From Marsupella aquatica (taxonomy: Eukaryota > Marchantiophyta), in assembly GCA_973895155.1 (NCBI GenBank), contig OZ316892.1, forward strand, positions 4,836,001-4,900,000: a stretch of DNA of 64,000 nt, in the 5' to 3' direction. Made by a program: the position numbers and the translations under genes. Each line of letters begins with the position of its first letter. Position 1 is the first letter of the stretch. A model generated the notes under the pieces. It was not told where the DNA came from, searched no databases, and was given only the letters and a program-made list of their open reading frames with translations. Positions 33,914 to 46,700 of the stretch are shown piece by piece.

Positions 33914-36900
33914 ACTACAAGGCTCTGCATTAGCAAAGGAGACAGAAATTCAAGTCTTAAGAGACAATCTTTGGGCTCTGAAGCTGGCAATAATTAGTGA
34001 CTATGCAGACTCAGATCTTAGAGACTATGCAACGGCGGAGGAAGCAATGCGGAAGGCCGAGCACGAAGAGGCTGAACACGGCAGGAGGCTCTCAAGACTA
34101 CGATGGTTAGGGCAAGGGGACGAGCCGTCTAAGTTCTATTTTGCCAACATTAAAGCAAAAAGGAACCGAGAAACCATGGATTCATTGCTCTTGGAGGACG
34201 GGACAGTGATAACACAAGCCACTAGGATACTGGAAGAGGTAGAACAGACCTTTGCAGATCTCTACAAAGCGGATGAAGAGGTTGCACGTTGCGACTCTTT
34301 GGTTGTTAGGGAGGCCAAACGCGTCCTCCTTATGAATACCCATAAAGCCCTATCAGCCGACGAGATCCACCGGCTAGAAACCCCCGAATTTAGAAGAAAT
34401 TCGATCCACTCTATGGCTTCTACCACTCGACAAAGTCCCCGGGCCGGATGGACTGACGGCGGAGGTGTTTCGCCACTGCTGGGATTTTGTTAAGGAGGAT
34501 ATGCTCGACATGATCCTTGAATTGTGGCGTACAGGGGCTCTTACTTCGCACATCAAGGAAGGAATCATCAAGCTTATTCCCAAGAAACCAGACAAACTTC
34601 GTCTCAAAGACTGGAGACCGCTCACAATGCTCAATACTGTCTACAAGCTGATTGCAAAAATTCTTGCGCTGCGGCTTAAACCACTTCTACGGAAGCTCAT
34701 CAGCCCACAGCAAACGGGATTTATCCCTGGCCGACACATACTAGAGAACATCTCTGTTGCGTGGTTGACTGTGGACTGGGTCACCCATTGAAAACAGGAG
34801 TCGCTATTCCTGCAACTAGATTTCGAGAAAGCCTTCGATCGTGTCTCTCACTCGTACATCTGGGAGACCATGCACATACTCGGCTTGGGACCCCACTTCA
34901 TTAGTCTTGTCAGATCACTCATTAGCAATGCCAGTTCTCAAATTCACGTAAATAGGTGCTTTTCTAAGGATATTCTGATGCGGAGAGGAGTACGCCAGGG
35001 CTGCCCGCTCTCTCCTTTGCTTTTTGTTATTGCTACTCAGCCTTTGATGGACCATCTTGACACTGCAATGTTGACCGGGAAATTCAAGGGGGTGCAGATT
35101 TCTGAAAATCTTATCATCAGCTACAGGCTCTTTGCTGATGACGTGGGTCTATTCATTCCTGCATCCGAAGAAGACTTCAAAGGAGTAATGGAGGCGATTT
35201 TGTGCTACGAACTGGCTTCAGGAGCTAAGTTGAACCTCCTCAAGTCTACTGTCATCCCGTTGGCTTTGGAAAACCCTCCTGGGTGGTTAATTAGCATGGG
35301 GTGCAAAATCAGCAAACGGGGAGAGGTCCAAAGATATCTTGGAGCGCCTATGGGGTGGGGTCTGAACGATGCACAACTGCACACCTTCTGCCTAGACAAG
35401 ATTGGTAACAGACTCTCATCTTGGGCTAATCGGTTCCTCTCTTTCACTGGCCGGACTATACTTGTAAAACACGTTCTGCAGGCTATTCCCATCTACCATA
35501 TGATGTTTTTGCACTCTTCGAATAGTCTGGCTATCAAATTAGTAGCGCTTTGCAGAGACTTTCTTTGGGGTTACAATGCTAACGGTGGCAAAAAGATTCC
35601 TCTTGTAGCCTGGAAAATGCTCTCAACACCTAAGCTAGAAGGCGGGATCGGTATGAAGGACTTTCGAGCTCATTCCGATGCTTTGCTTTGCCAATGGTTC
35701 AATAGGGCCCTTGATTGGCCTTCCTCTGATTGGGCTAGATTGCTTGCCGCAAACCTATGTCTGGCCAAATGGCGCAATGCTAAAACCATTCGACGGAATA
35801 AGTACTCCTTCACAGACAAGCTGCTGCTCTGACATTACCCAAGGAATTTTAGTGGTCTGAGCTACACGGGCAGTATTTGGCAAGCTTGGGAGGTGCTACG
35901 TACTCACCTCATTTTTTCACCTAGAAACACTGCAGTTGCCACATGGTGGCGTGTGGAAGACGTAATACGTTGTATTGAAGGAATACAGGACCTTGGGGAG
36001 GACACAATTTGGGCTATCAACAGAACCTGCGGCAGGATTGGAATCAGAGATATTGCAGACCTGAGGGAGCCCTCTCCAGCTACCACCACCATGTACACTA
36101 ACAAACTGGATCGGGTGAGAGGTCTGGACCACAGAACTAGACTCTTGACTCTAGAATTCTTGGGCAAAGTGGGACGGCGGACGACATCCACACTGGACGG
36201 GCGTGCCGTAGCTGGGCAGTGGAGGTGGTCGGATAAACCTGAAACACTGAGGAAATTCACTTTACCAAATGCCCGAACTTACCAGTTGCTCCGACCCAAA
36301 GGGTCTGATTACACAAGGCTTAACCGAATATGGCAAACAACACTCTCGGAGTTGGAATGGAACAAAGTATGGCTGTCGATGTGGACCTCAGACCTACCAT
36401 TGAAATCCTGCACATTTGTCTGGAGAATTTTGGCTCAAGGCCTGTTCACCGGTACCCGGGCTCTCAGAATTGGGAAGAGTGACGGATTGTGCCAGATCTG
36501 CCCCTCAGAAATGGAATCCATCCTGCATCTCTTTTTTAAATGTCAATTTGCACATAGGTGCTGGAATCTAGTGTTGCAGTCTTTCCCTGGCAGTATAATT
36601 TGGCCTCCAGTAGAAGTCCTGCAACTGATTGACCAATTTCAAGGCCCCAGGTTCACACACACTGTGGTAGCATTTGTAGTATACCAGGTTCTGTGGGCTC
36701 TATGGACCGCCAAGAATGAGCATCTTTTTAATCCCCGGTCTAGTAGATCCTTCAATATGAATCTAGTGCTTTCAGAAATGGAGGACCAAATATGGGGACT
36801 TTGCGAGTCCTTTGGCCCCAGCCGCAAGCACTCGCGACTGCTTCTGGCCAAGGCCGCTGTGGCACTGGAGAGACAGCGGTGGATGGGCCGAAGGGATGCC

Positions 36901-36918
36901 TATGTAACCTGGCAATAG
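33914..36918 (+). pseudogene. LINE ORF2 remnant: reverse transcriptase and zf-RVT domain
   Basis: Frames in series carry the N-terminal linker (LRWLGQGDEPSKFYFANIKA), RT blocks IKLIPKKPDKL, DWRPLTMLNTVYKLIAKILA, QTGFIPGRHILENI, then DFEKAFDRV, RRGVRQGCPLSPLLF and the catalytic FADDVGLF. A zf-RVT region follows (C-x2-C near 36490, then HLFFKCQFAHRCW). The frame is broken by a frameshift near 34400-34480, a TGA near 34790 and a TGA near 35830. The protein is not functional, but the damage is light, so the insertion is not very old. Confidence 0.9.
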
Positions 36919-37222
36919 CATTAGCACTCACTTCCTACTTGTCTCTCAGCACGCCTGTATTATTGCTAGTAGACTACTGCCTGCCCCTAGTTAGGGTTAC
37001 CTTAGGGCATGCCTGCCAGTATCTCCGCTCTGGTTATAGGATAATGCTCTTTTAGTCTCAGAATTAGAATTTTGCCTGATGTACTATGGCATTGATGAGT
37101 GAGGCTGCTGGTACTCTTGCTTCTTGGGCCCTTGGCATCTCTTGTACTGGCTGTTTTGGCCTCCCTTCCCGTGGGGTTTCGCGGGTTATTCTATTAAATT
37201 GCCATAAAACGGTGGAAAAAAA
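33914..37222 (+). mobile_element. LINE (L1-like) retrotransposon, 5'-truncated
   Basis: Flanked by a perfect 16-bp target duplication, AAGTCTGAATGGATGA, at 33898-33913 and 37223-37238. It ends in a run of A, as expected for target-primed reverse transcription. The endonuclease domain is missing, showing 5' truncation. It sits inside element X copy 2, so it is younger than that copy. Confidence 0.92.
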
Positions 37223-38365
37223 AAGTCTGAATGGATGAGAAGTTTGGACCCTTGAAGTGAAATCATTGTGAATGTTAAATCTTTGGTATATGTGGAAATA
37301 GATTCCTTGTTGGTGATGTTTCACATATTCCTTAGTTCTTGATGCATAGTTTTTGGCGTAACATTGTTTGTGCAAAGATTGTTACTCACCAATTATTTAT
37401 GACTTCAAATTTGATGATGATAGTGTCTCGTGACACAAAGTACCGATTGGATACAGAAGTGATTGATTACTAGTCTCCACTATGTACCTTGGAAGGAAAA
37501 ATAGAGATATATTGACGGCGTTTTAGTGATCACATCCTAGTATAGTAATCCTTTCCAAAAATATTTCTTATGGATATACCACCTAAATCATATCAAATGA
37601 AGTTATGTTGAGGAGTCACCTTGGTTGTTTCCTAACTCCCTCATCATACCTTAAGATTTTCATTGTATTTTGTTAATTCACTACAACACTATCGGCCGGT
37701 TTTGCGAAGACAATCTCATCACAACTAACAAGCCCCTGATTTTCATCATTCTGGCCATTGCAAACATACGCGCATCGCACCACCTTCGCACTTTGTGAAC
37801 CTAATAACATCGCACGTAGACCATCGCAACGGCATCGCAACACCATGGCAAACTGCGAAGCTGAGAGGTTCGCAAGATTCAATACTTGTGCAATCCATTA
37901 TACGTCGCATAAGGTTTGCAAACATATACGCACATGTCCCGCGCGGGCGTCGATATTTGAGAAGAATTTACCATCGCATCATATTTGCGAAAGATACTGG
38001 TTCAATTATTTTCATGGGGATTGTATGACAAAGAGCGATACCGGTGATTTCAAAAGTTTGTGAACGGTTTCGATTAGGAAAGTGCGATCCTAGAAGTATC
38101 ACAAAAACTCGACATATTTGGATGTGAAGTTCTGAAGTGAATTGACTCAAAAAGTGCGACGCCTTGGGGTTTATATTGTGCGATGGGAATGAGTTCTTAA
38201 AGGGTTTGCAAAATTATGATCATAGAGGATTCAATACATTATTTGCGAGGGGTTTTCCTTGGGACCCAATGTGGAAGGCAAAATTGTTGTTTTATAAAAT
38301 GGAAAAGCATGAACAAAATGATAGGGCTTCAAAGAACCCTATACATGGACAAGAGGGGGGAAATA

Positions 38366-39542
38366 TATGATGCTAGGTCCGCCCTTCTAAACCTATGCTG
38401 CCTCCTCCTACCCTAAGCTCCGGCATGACAAGTCACTCTCATGCATGTATCTCTACAAAATAACTAGAATGGGCTCTTGCGGCTCCTCTTGGTTGGCTTC
38501 TTGGTTGGCTTCTTGCCCTTATCCTTCCCAGGATCCTGTTGGTGACGGGTGCGTGATGGCCGTCGGCGCTCCTTCTCTTGCTGCTCCTCTGCCTCCTCTC
38601 TTGCAAAGTGTAATTGGACCTCCTCGGGGAGGATCGCCGCCCAGCCTTTCCAGGTGTCATCTCTCATTGGAATGGCGTTGATGGGGTCGACCTCCTCCTC
38701 CTCGGCTTCTCTCTGCCTCCTGCTCTGCTGTTCGGCTGGTTTCTTTGGTGCCGCCGACCTCATTCTTTTTGCCGGGGTGGCCTCATCGTTGTTAATTCCC
38801 TTCCTCTTCATCTCGGCTGCCGTGGATGTCTCTCCGAGCATGGTTGCCTTTGTCCACCCCTCCGTGCTACCCTTCAACTCCCAGTGTATGTTGTTGCAGC
38901 GTTTGATGGCTTTGCGGATGCCGACGACTCTGTCTTCGCAAAACAGAAGGTCGTCGAGTTGATTGGTAGTAGGAGTCCACAAGAATTTGGCCTTGATAAG
39001 TTCTCCTCCTAAGAAGGCAGCTTTTTGCAGCTCCCACAATCGAGCGAGCTCCTGCCGTTCTCGAGCTGCTCTCTCCGATTCTTCATCCTCGTAAGTCCCA
39101 ATGTACTCAGTTGCCCGCTTGAATAGGCATCCCCAAAAATGTGTCGCTTGATTGACGTTGCTCATACCCTTATCGAGTTGATAGTCGGTATCTGCTCCCC
39201 CCCTGAGTGCTTGCTTAAGCAGCTGATAGTAGTTGGCCGCCCGTAGTCGTCTGCCCAGTTCGTGCCTGCAAATGAGCCACAACTCTTCGCGAGCGGTCCT
39301 TACCCCTCTCCTCCTCGGCGTTTCTCTCCCATTGGTGACCCCTAGCCGCCGGCATTTATCGTGCCCTAACCCTAATCGTGTTCTCTCCCCTGGCGTCCTT
39401 ACTTCCGGCCTCGGCTCGGGTTCCATAGTCACCCTTAATTGTTTATATTTTCTTATTTTTGTAACTATACTAAGGTGTTTCTAGGGTACACTTCCCTTTT
39501 CCCCTGTAAACCGGGCCTAGTGATTCCTGGCTAGGCATCACA
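38366..39542 (-). mobile_element. Element P copy 2 (short member of the mobile-domain/coiled-coil element family)
   Basis: Read on the minus strand it starts TGTGATGCCTAGCCAGGAAT (39542), as does element P copy 1 at 53841, and ends near CTAGCATCATA (38366). Flanks are GAAATA on both sides, giving a 5-bp target duplication (GAAAT or AAATA, depending on the exact end). It lies directly before the DUF4218 segment of CACTA-1. It is only about 1.18 kb, against 4.65 kb for copy 1. Confidence 0.65.
38464..39432 (-). CDS. Element P short ORF (322 aa), function unknown
   Basis: An uninterrupted frame from 39432. Its first 285 or so residues match the start of the long ORF in element P copy 1, e.g. 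GMSNVNQATHFWGCLFKRAT, TYEDEESERAARERQELARL, FLWTPTTNQLDDLLF and EEEEVDPINAIPMRDDTWKG. It then diverges into a Lys/Arg-rich tail (KGKKPTKKPTKRSRK) that looks like a nuclear localisation or nucleic-acid-binding tail. Where copy 1 has a TGA, this copy has an Arg codon, so the frame is the older, intact form. No known domain is visible in this part. Confidence 0.6.
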   Translation of the reverse strand: MTMEPEPRPEVRTPGERTRLGLGHDKCRRLGVTNGRETPRRRGVRTAREELWLICRHELGRRLRAANYYQLLKQALRGGADTDYQLDKGMSNVNQATHFWGCLFKRATEYIGTYEDEESERAARERQELARLWELQKAAFLGGELIKAKFLWTPTTNQLDDLLFCEDRVVGIRKAIKRCNNIHWELKGSTEGWTKATMLGETSTAAEMKRKGINNDEATPAKRMRSAAPKKPAEQQSRRQREAEEEEVDPINAIPMRDDTWKGWAAILPEEVQLHFAREEAEEQQEKERRRPSRTRHQQDPGKDKGKKPTKKPTKRSRKSPF

Positions 39543-39549
39543 GAAATAT

Positions 39550-39817
39550 ATGAAGAAGAGATACCACAGATGGAGGTATTGGCAGCAGAGGTGGTATGCA
39601 AGCTGGAGAAGGCCCTCCCTCCTTCCTTCTTTGATTGTCAGGTGCATCTTCTCGTTCATCTTGTGAGGGAGGTTGCCGTTGCCGGTCCGGTGCATTGTAG
39701 GTGGATGTATTGGCTGGAAAGGTATATGGCCGTGTTAAAGGCTTATGTACGGAACCGTGCACGAGTGGAGGTGTGGAATGACACTTTGGAGCTATGGAGT
39801 GAAAATGGTAAAATTTA
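39550..39817 (+). pseudogene. TNP2 transposase C-terminal (DUF4218) fragment of CACTA-1
   Basis: Reads LEKALPPSFFDCQVHLLVHL, then GPVHCRWMYWLERYMAVLKA and YVRNRARVE. This is the DUF4218 signature that follows the catalytic core in CACTA TNP2 transposases. It matches FPPSFFDVMTHLLIHL and RWMYPIERYLKTLKGYVRNK of CACTA-2. The core in front of it is absent, displaced by element P copy 2 and deletion. Confidence 0.85.
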
Positions 39818-41120
39818 AAACTTTTTGGCATTAATTGAAGCTACTTCAAAGCATATTACTACCCCTTAACCTATTTCAAGCTTCAAAAGGAAGTTTTGGA
39901 GGAAAGTGAAGAACTTGAAGTTCCTGACGGAAAAATCGCTTTGGGAAACATGAGGAGAAAATCGTTTTGGCAGGAAAATCGGTTTGAAGTTGCTACAACA
40001 ACTTTGACAGACGATTGCGGATCAACCCAATGTTGTTTTAAGGATATTTTTAGTGTGTTGGAAAGATATTTCCAAGAGCTACAAGGAGAGTTTAGTTTGA
40101 ACCTAAAAGACATACTTCAAAATGTCTCAAATTGATTCTTCGAGATATTCTGGCACTTGTTTCTTAAACCATTTTATATCTGTTTTACACCTCTTGAGCT
40201 TTTCCAATAGTTAGTTAGAGTAGGATATAGAGAGACATAGTTTATTACACCCTTAGGAATTAGATTTAAAGAGTCTTAAACTTATCTTACCTTTTAGGAC
40301 CTTAAGTTTAGATGAGAAAAGGTTTGTAGATTTTTAAACCTTTTGGCATCTTTGAGGGAGCCTACAGTGGACTCCCAAGACAATTTTTTGTTGTCTTTTC
40401 CTTGGAAGTTAATCTTTGACCAGATTTGGGTCTTTCTCTCAAGCCAGTTTTGGGCATAGGAGGGAAGATTGAACCAGAGGAATTGTACCACACATTTGCA
40501 CTTGAATCATAACATTTATCACAAATTCATGGATGAATGTCATAGAGTCATGGATTTATAAAGAAAAGCTTTGGATTCTAGGGAAAAGAGAATTGTAGTG
40601 AATCATTCAATGTAAAACCAATCTCTGTTGAGTATATGGAAGTTGATGAGGAATGAAAATCAAGATTACCTATTGATAAGAAGTAATCACTTATAAATTT
40701 GATGATAGATTGAAATCCATTGAAATGTCGTTGTAGAATCGTTTGTACCAGAAAGATAGTAAAGAAATTGCTTTGAGGTTTCAAAGTGTTTAAACACCTA
40801 CATAATTCGTTTCACTTATTCCTTACGGGATTGAACCTTGGTAATTAAGGACAAATTACATACATTTGAGTTATTATCACTTACCACAGGAGGGGAGCAT
40901 GGCAACTGGATACTTGGCAGCTGAGAGTATGTTTTATTGTAGTAACATCTTAGCTACCATTGATCCTAGTTGTCCATGCACTTGGATGGAAGAGAGGGAA
41001 GTGGAGGAGGACCGTTTAATAGGTGCAAAAAAACACGCTTACTAATCGCAGTGGAGTTGACACAGGTTAGTACTTTCATGTTGAGTAACAGCAATGTGAT
41101 GGAAGATTGGAGAGAGTTTT

Positions 41121-41818
41121 ATGAGGATGCAAAGAGGGAGTTGTCGCCCAAGGATCTTTCCAAAGTTCCTTGAGTATATGAAGGAGAAAGTACTTCAGTT
41201 GGATGCTATGGTGGCCCAAGGTGAGAATGTATCACATTTTCCAGATATGACTCCTGAGGTTCGAACAATTGTTCATGGTCCTTTAAGACTTGTTCAGACC
41301 AGAACAACAATGTGGACACAAGGGAGGCATTTCAGGATTTCTGACCTTGATGAGAAGAGGGGAAGAACTTTTGATTGTGGAGTTCAAGGGCAGTTCATGC
41401 AAGATTCACAAAGTAGCCGTCATGACACTAATGTGATCAGAGATGTGGTGCCTCACTATGGGAAGATTGAGGAGATCTTGATCATATCCTATGATGCCGA
41501 TTCCAAATTTGAATAGTATGTCTTCAAGTGTAAGTGGTTCAAAATTCACCTGGTTGGTGATAATCGCACGGTACTTCTTGATGAGTGTGGGTTTACTCGA
41601 CTGAAGACATCAGCAACTAGCTTTCAACCATCTCATTGGCAAACATCTGAACCATTTACATTCCCAAGTCACCTTGAGCAGTGTTTCTATATTCCGTACC
41701 CACCAGACCCAGAGTGGTCAGTTGTTATACCGTATGTGCCAAGGTCTCGTTCCATTATCTCGGAAAAACCTGACGTTATTATTGTGTCAAATGGAGGAGA
41801 GGATGAGGACCAGGTTTG
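41121..41818 (+). pseudogene. DUF4216 fragment of the CACTA-1 transposase gene
   Basis: Frame pieces read PHYGKIEEILIISYD, then after a TAG VFKCKWFKIH, DECGFTRLKT and FYIPYPPDPEWSVVI. This is the DUF4216 pattern (YYG.IEEI...FKC.WFDV...YGF...VFYVPDP..P.WHVV) found after DUF4218 in CACTA genes. One nonsense codon at 41515-41517 breaks it. Confidence 0.8.
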
Positions 41819-43769
41819 ATGCACTAGTAGTAAAACTTGTTGTGGGCCCAAAATTTGACCCTAAACTAACTATCATGGTTTTATTTATATTAACATATTA
41901 ATTTTCTTCTTTTGTTTTACAAACACTTAATTGGACTTTGAAATTTTATCTCACTGTTATATATGCAACCCTAGCCGTTTCCAAAGCTATCCTCATGCAT
42001 GCCACCTTTTTGAAAACCCTAACTGTAACCTAAACACATGCATTCTCCGTCTTGTAAAGAAACTCTCTCAAACATTTCCATTCTACAAACTTTTCAAACA
42101 ACTCTCTTTGCAAAACATTTTCAAGCTTGTCAAGAAGCAACTTTTGAACACTTTGTGAATAACACACCATCGGTAATTGTGATGCCAATGGGTTCTCAAC
42201 TTTGCGAATCAACTGGCTTCGCTAACTTGCGACTATTTATACTTCACAATATTGTGCGAAGCTAATAGGTTCACAAGATATATTTGAGTACATTATTATC
42301 GCTAAATTATGAAACAAAAGAGATCCAAATGCAGTCGCGATGGTCGCGGATCCACAAATACTTTGCGAGACTAATAGTATCTGAAAGAGTTGCGAATTCA
42401 ATCCGATCTCAAACAAATTACGAGGTATTTAGCTTCGCAACACTATGTTGCGAATCTTTGAGCATGGTTTATTGTGATGCGTGTTTGATCACAAAATATC
42501 TGAAGTCGATGATATCGCAAGACCATCCCGGCGTAAAAAAAAAGCGTCGCAAAAGGGGCCAATATGTAGTAGTGATTGATTCTATTTTGTTATTTTATTT
42601 ACAATGTTAAGCAAACATTCAAATCTATGACTTGCTGAGTAATCATAGTAAAAGGCTCAACTTTATGTTTTTGTTACCTTACTCATTCAAAAGTGCTAAA
42701 CAATAGAAAATCATTCCTTACATTTTCTTCCATGGGAATGAATACCGAGTTTTGGATCTTAAATATTAATTTATGTCCCTGGTGTGATACTACACCATTG
42801 CCTTTTCATAAGAAACCTTTGACATCAGCCCCTTCTCTATCTCATCTGTAGGACATAAAGCTGATGACAACCTGAAGTGTCACTAGTAGAAAATGGGGCC
42901 TTTTATGACTATGACACATATGACTTATGTGCTCAAATGACAAAATATGTAAATGACATAACATAAATGACATTGAAATGACTGTCCAAAATGACGGGGT
43001 GCAAAAAATGACTAATACTTGCAATAGTGTCATTTAAACCAATGAGCCAAATGACTTTGACTGCTATAATGACAACAATCATGAGTTGTAGTCATTTTGG
43101 ACAGTCTTTGTGAATGACACAATTAACAAAAACTCTGTCATATCAGTGTTTCACATATGGGAAGTCATTTCAGACGACGGTGACTAATGACTAATAAATC
43201 AAATATGCAAATATCAGTGTTTAAAAATGTTAGTAGTCATTTAAACCAAAAGTGATAAATGACATGATAAACAACATATGACTATTTTGAGGTTTATGGT
43301 TTAGTATATGTTTTAGGGTTTAGGGTATGATTAGTCATCCAAAATGTATGGTAGTATATATAAAGACTAGTGGCACTCACATATTAGATTTGAAATACAT
43401 TTAGAGACCTAACAAGCCTTCTTTTGTTGTGAGTCTCATCATTAAATTGATGTACAACTTAAAGGCTTGATAATCTCTAATAAGTATGTACATTTAAATA
43501 TATACTTGCACCCATTCATTACATCTTTCCTATATATGCCAAGGACTCCTGAAGTGTTTACATTCCTTAAGCTGTATTCACATTTCACATGTTTGAGTAT
43601 ATATGGGGGCATGCAAGGTTGCCAAATAACACTCTCTAGCATAGGTCTAGGGTTTAAGGTTTAGAATTTAGGTACTACATGCCTATATTTGCTCATGTCA
43701 TTTTTTTCAATATATTATTCATTTTATTTGCAAAGGATTCCCAATCATTTTTACTCTCACTCAACTTTC

Positions 43770-46700
43770 TAGTCATTTGACAAGTGCCGCTAGATGTCAT
43801 TTATGCAAATGTCATTTGGGATGTCAATGTTGTGGTCATGTATGCCATGCAGAATATGACCCTTAAGAGCCTTTGGTGGCTGATTGACCCCATTGGTGAT
43901 AGGGGCCGGCCATTAAGGATGATACCCACTTCACATGGTGCGGGATAGGGTACTTGACAACCCTAGGCCACTAGTTATGCCACTTGGCCTCCACAACTCT
44001 TTTTAAAATACACATTTTGCATCATGGAAGGGCATCACCCAACTTTGGGCAAAACACTCCCAAGTTGTATGACTTTGGAGTCATTTGCCCAAAGGGGTGC
44101 AAATCATTCTAATTTGGTCATTTGCAAGGGATCTTGAGTCATTTGTGCGTGTGACTAAAGGTTTTTGTCATTTGTGGAGTGCCGAGGGGTGTCATTTAAG
44201 CAAATGACACAAAAATAAGTCATTGATGATGTCAATGCGGCAGTCAAGCATGCCATGGACAATATGACTCCTTGGGGCCTTTGGGGGCTTATTCGCAATA
44301 TACGCGATCGTAGCCGGCCATTAGGGATGCTACCCACTCCACATGGTGCGGGATGGAGTACTTGTACACCCGGAGCCACTAGTTATGCCACTTGGCCTCC
44401 ACAACACTTTTTAAAACACACATTTTGCATCATGGAAGGGCATCACCCAACTTTGGGCAAAACACTCCCAAGTTGTATGACTTTGGAGTCATTTGCCCAA
44501 AGGGGTGAAAATCATTCTAATTTGGTCATTTGCAAGGGATCTTGAGTCATTTGTGTGTGTGACTAAAGGTTTTTGTCATTTGTGGAGTGCCGAGGGGTGT
44601 CATTTAAGCAAATGACACAAAAATAAGTCATTGATGATGTCAATGCGGCAGTCAAGCATGCCATGGACAATATGACTCCTTGGGGCCTTTGGGGGCTTAT
44701 TCGCAATATCTGTGATTGCAGCTGGCCATTAGGGATGCTACCCACTCCACATGGTGCGGGATGGGGTACTTGTACACCCTGAGCCACTAGTTATGCCACT
44801 TGGCCTCCACAACACTTTTTAAAACACACATTTTACATTGCGGAAGGGCATCACCCAACTTTGGGCAAAACACTCCCAAGTTGTATGACTTTGGAGTCAT
44901 TTGCCCAAAGGGGTGCAAACCACTATTGTTCGTCATTGGCAAGGGATCTAAAGTCATTTGTGCACGTGACTAAGGGTTTGTGTCATTTAGGGAGTGTTGG
45001 GAGACGACATTCATGCAAATGACACAAAAATAGGTCATTCATGATGTCACTATTGCAGTCATGCATGGCATGGACAATATGACTCTTTGGGGCCTCCGGG
45101 GGTCGACTGGCCATATCCATGATTGTAGCCCACCATTAGGGATGCTACCCACTCCACATGGTGTGCCACAGGGTACTCACCAACCTTGGGCCACTAGTTA
45201 TGCTACTTGGCCTCCACAACACTTTTTAACACACACATTTTGCATCATGGAAGGGCATGGCCCAACTTTGGGCAAAACACTCCCAAGTTGTATGACTTTG
45301 GAGTCATTTGCCCAAAGGGGTGCAAACCACTTGCATTTTGTCATTTGCAAGGGATATAGAGTCATTTGTGCGATTGACTAAAAGTTTTTGTCATTTATGC
45401 AGTGCCAGGGGATGTCATATGAGCAAATGACACAAATAGGGGTCATTCATGATGTCACTGTTGCAGTCCTGCATGCCATGGACAATATGACTCTTTGGAG
45501 CCTCCGGGGGTTGACTGGCCATATCCATGATTGTAGCCCACCATTAGGGATGCTACCCACTCCACATGGTGTGCCACAGGGTACTCACCAACCTTGGGCC
45601 ACTAGTTATGCTACTTGGCCTCCACAACACTTTTTAACACACACATTTTGCATCATGGAAGGGCATGGCCCAACTTTGGGCAAAACACTCCCAAGTTGTA
45701 TGACTTTGGAGTCATTTGCCCAAAGGGGTGCAAACCACTTGCATTTTGTCATTTGCAAGGGATATAGAGTCATTTGTGCGATTGACTAAAAGTTTTTGTC
45801 ATTTATGCAGTGCCAGGGGATGTCATATGAGCAAATGACACAAATAGGGGTCATTCATGATGTCACTGTTGCAGTCCTGCATGCCATGGACAATATGACT
45901 CTTTGGGGCCTCCGGGGGTCGACTGGCCATATCCATGATTGTAGCCCACCATTAGGGATGCTACCCACTCCACATGGTGTGCGACAGGGTACTCAACAAC
46001 CCTGGGCCACTAGTTATGCCACTTGGCCTCCACAACACTTTTTAACACACACATTTTGCATCATGGAAGGGCATGGCCCAACTTTGGGCAAAACACTCCC
46101 AAGTTGTATGACTTTGGAGTCATTTGCCCAAAGGGGTGCAAACCACTTGCATTTTGTCATTTGCAAGGGATATAGAGTCATTTGTGCGATTGACTAAAAG
46201 TTTTTGTCATTTATGCAGTGCCAGGGGATGTCATATGAGCAAATGACACAAATAGGGGTCATTCATGATGTCAATAGTGCAGTCCTGCATACCATGGACA
46301 ATATGACTCTTTGGGGCCTTCGGGGGTTGACTGGCCATATCCATGATTGTAGCCCACCATTAGGGATACTACCCACTCCACATGGTGTGCGACAGGGTAC
46401 TCACCAACCCTGGGCCACTAGTTATGCCACTTGGCCTCCACAACACTTTTTAACACACACATTTTGCATCATGGAAGGGCATGGCCCAACTTTGGGCAAA
46501 ACACTCCCAAGTTGTATGACTTTGGAGTCATTTGTCCAAAGGGGTCCAAATCACTCCCATATGGTCATTCCCAAGCCATTTTCAGTCAATTGTGCCTGTC
46601 AGTCATTGTGTTGGTCATTTTATGAGTGCCAGGATATGTCATTTATTCAAATGACACGGAAACGAGTCATTGTTCATGTCAATGTAGCAGTCATGCATGC

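Larger units (their letters stand above)
37679..42574 (+). mobile_element. CACTA-1, a CACTA (En/Spm) DNA transposon, 4.9 kb
   Basis: Starts CACTACAACACTATCGGCC and ends ...GGCCAATATGTAGTAGTG. The ends form an imperfect terminal inverted repeat of about 28 bp, both arms reaching a TTTTGCGA block. The target duplication is ATT (37676-37678 and 42575-42577), and excision restores element X. Subterminal zones (about 37690-38060 and 42150-42560) are full of TTGCGA/TCGCAA motifs, probable transposase-binding sites. Inside are only the DUF4218 and DUF4216 parts of a transposase gene plus a nested element, so it is non-autonomous. Confidence 0.9.
32935..42880 (+). mobile_element. Element X, copy 2 (inverted relative to copy 1, split by LINE and CACTA-1)
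   Basis: Three segments, 32935-33913, 37239-37678 and 42575-42880, together match the reverse complement of 25230-26890 in order. Removing the LINE (33914-37222 with one target copy) and CACTA-1 (37679-42574 with one ATT) restores continuity with copy 1. The right edge is cut by the start of CACTA-2 at 42881. The left edge abuts the copia fragment. Confidence 0.75.
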
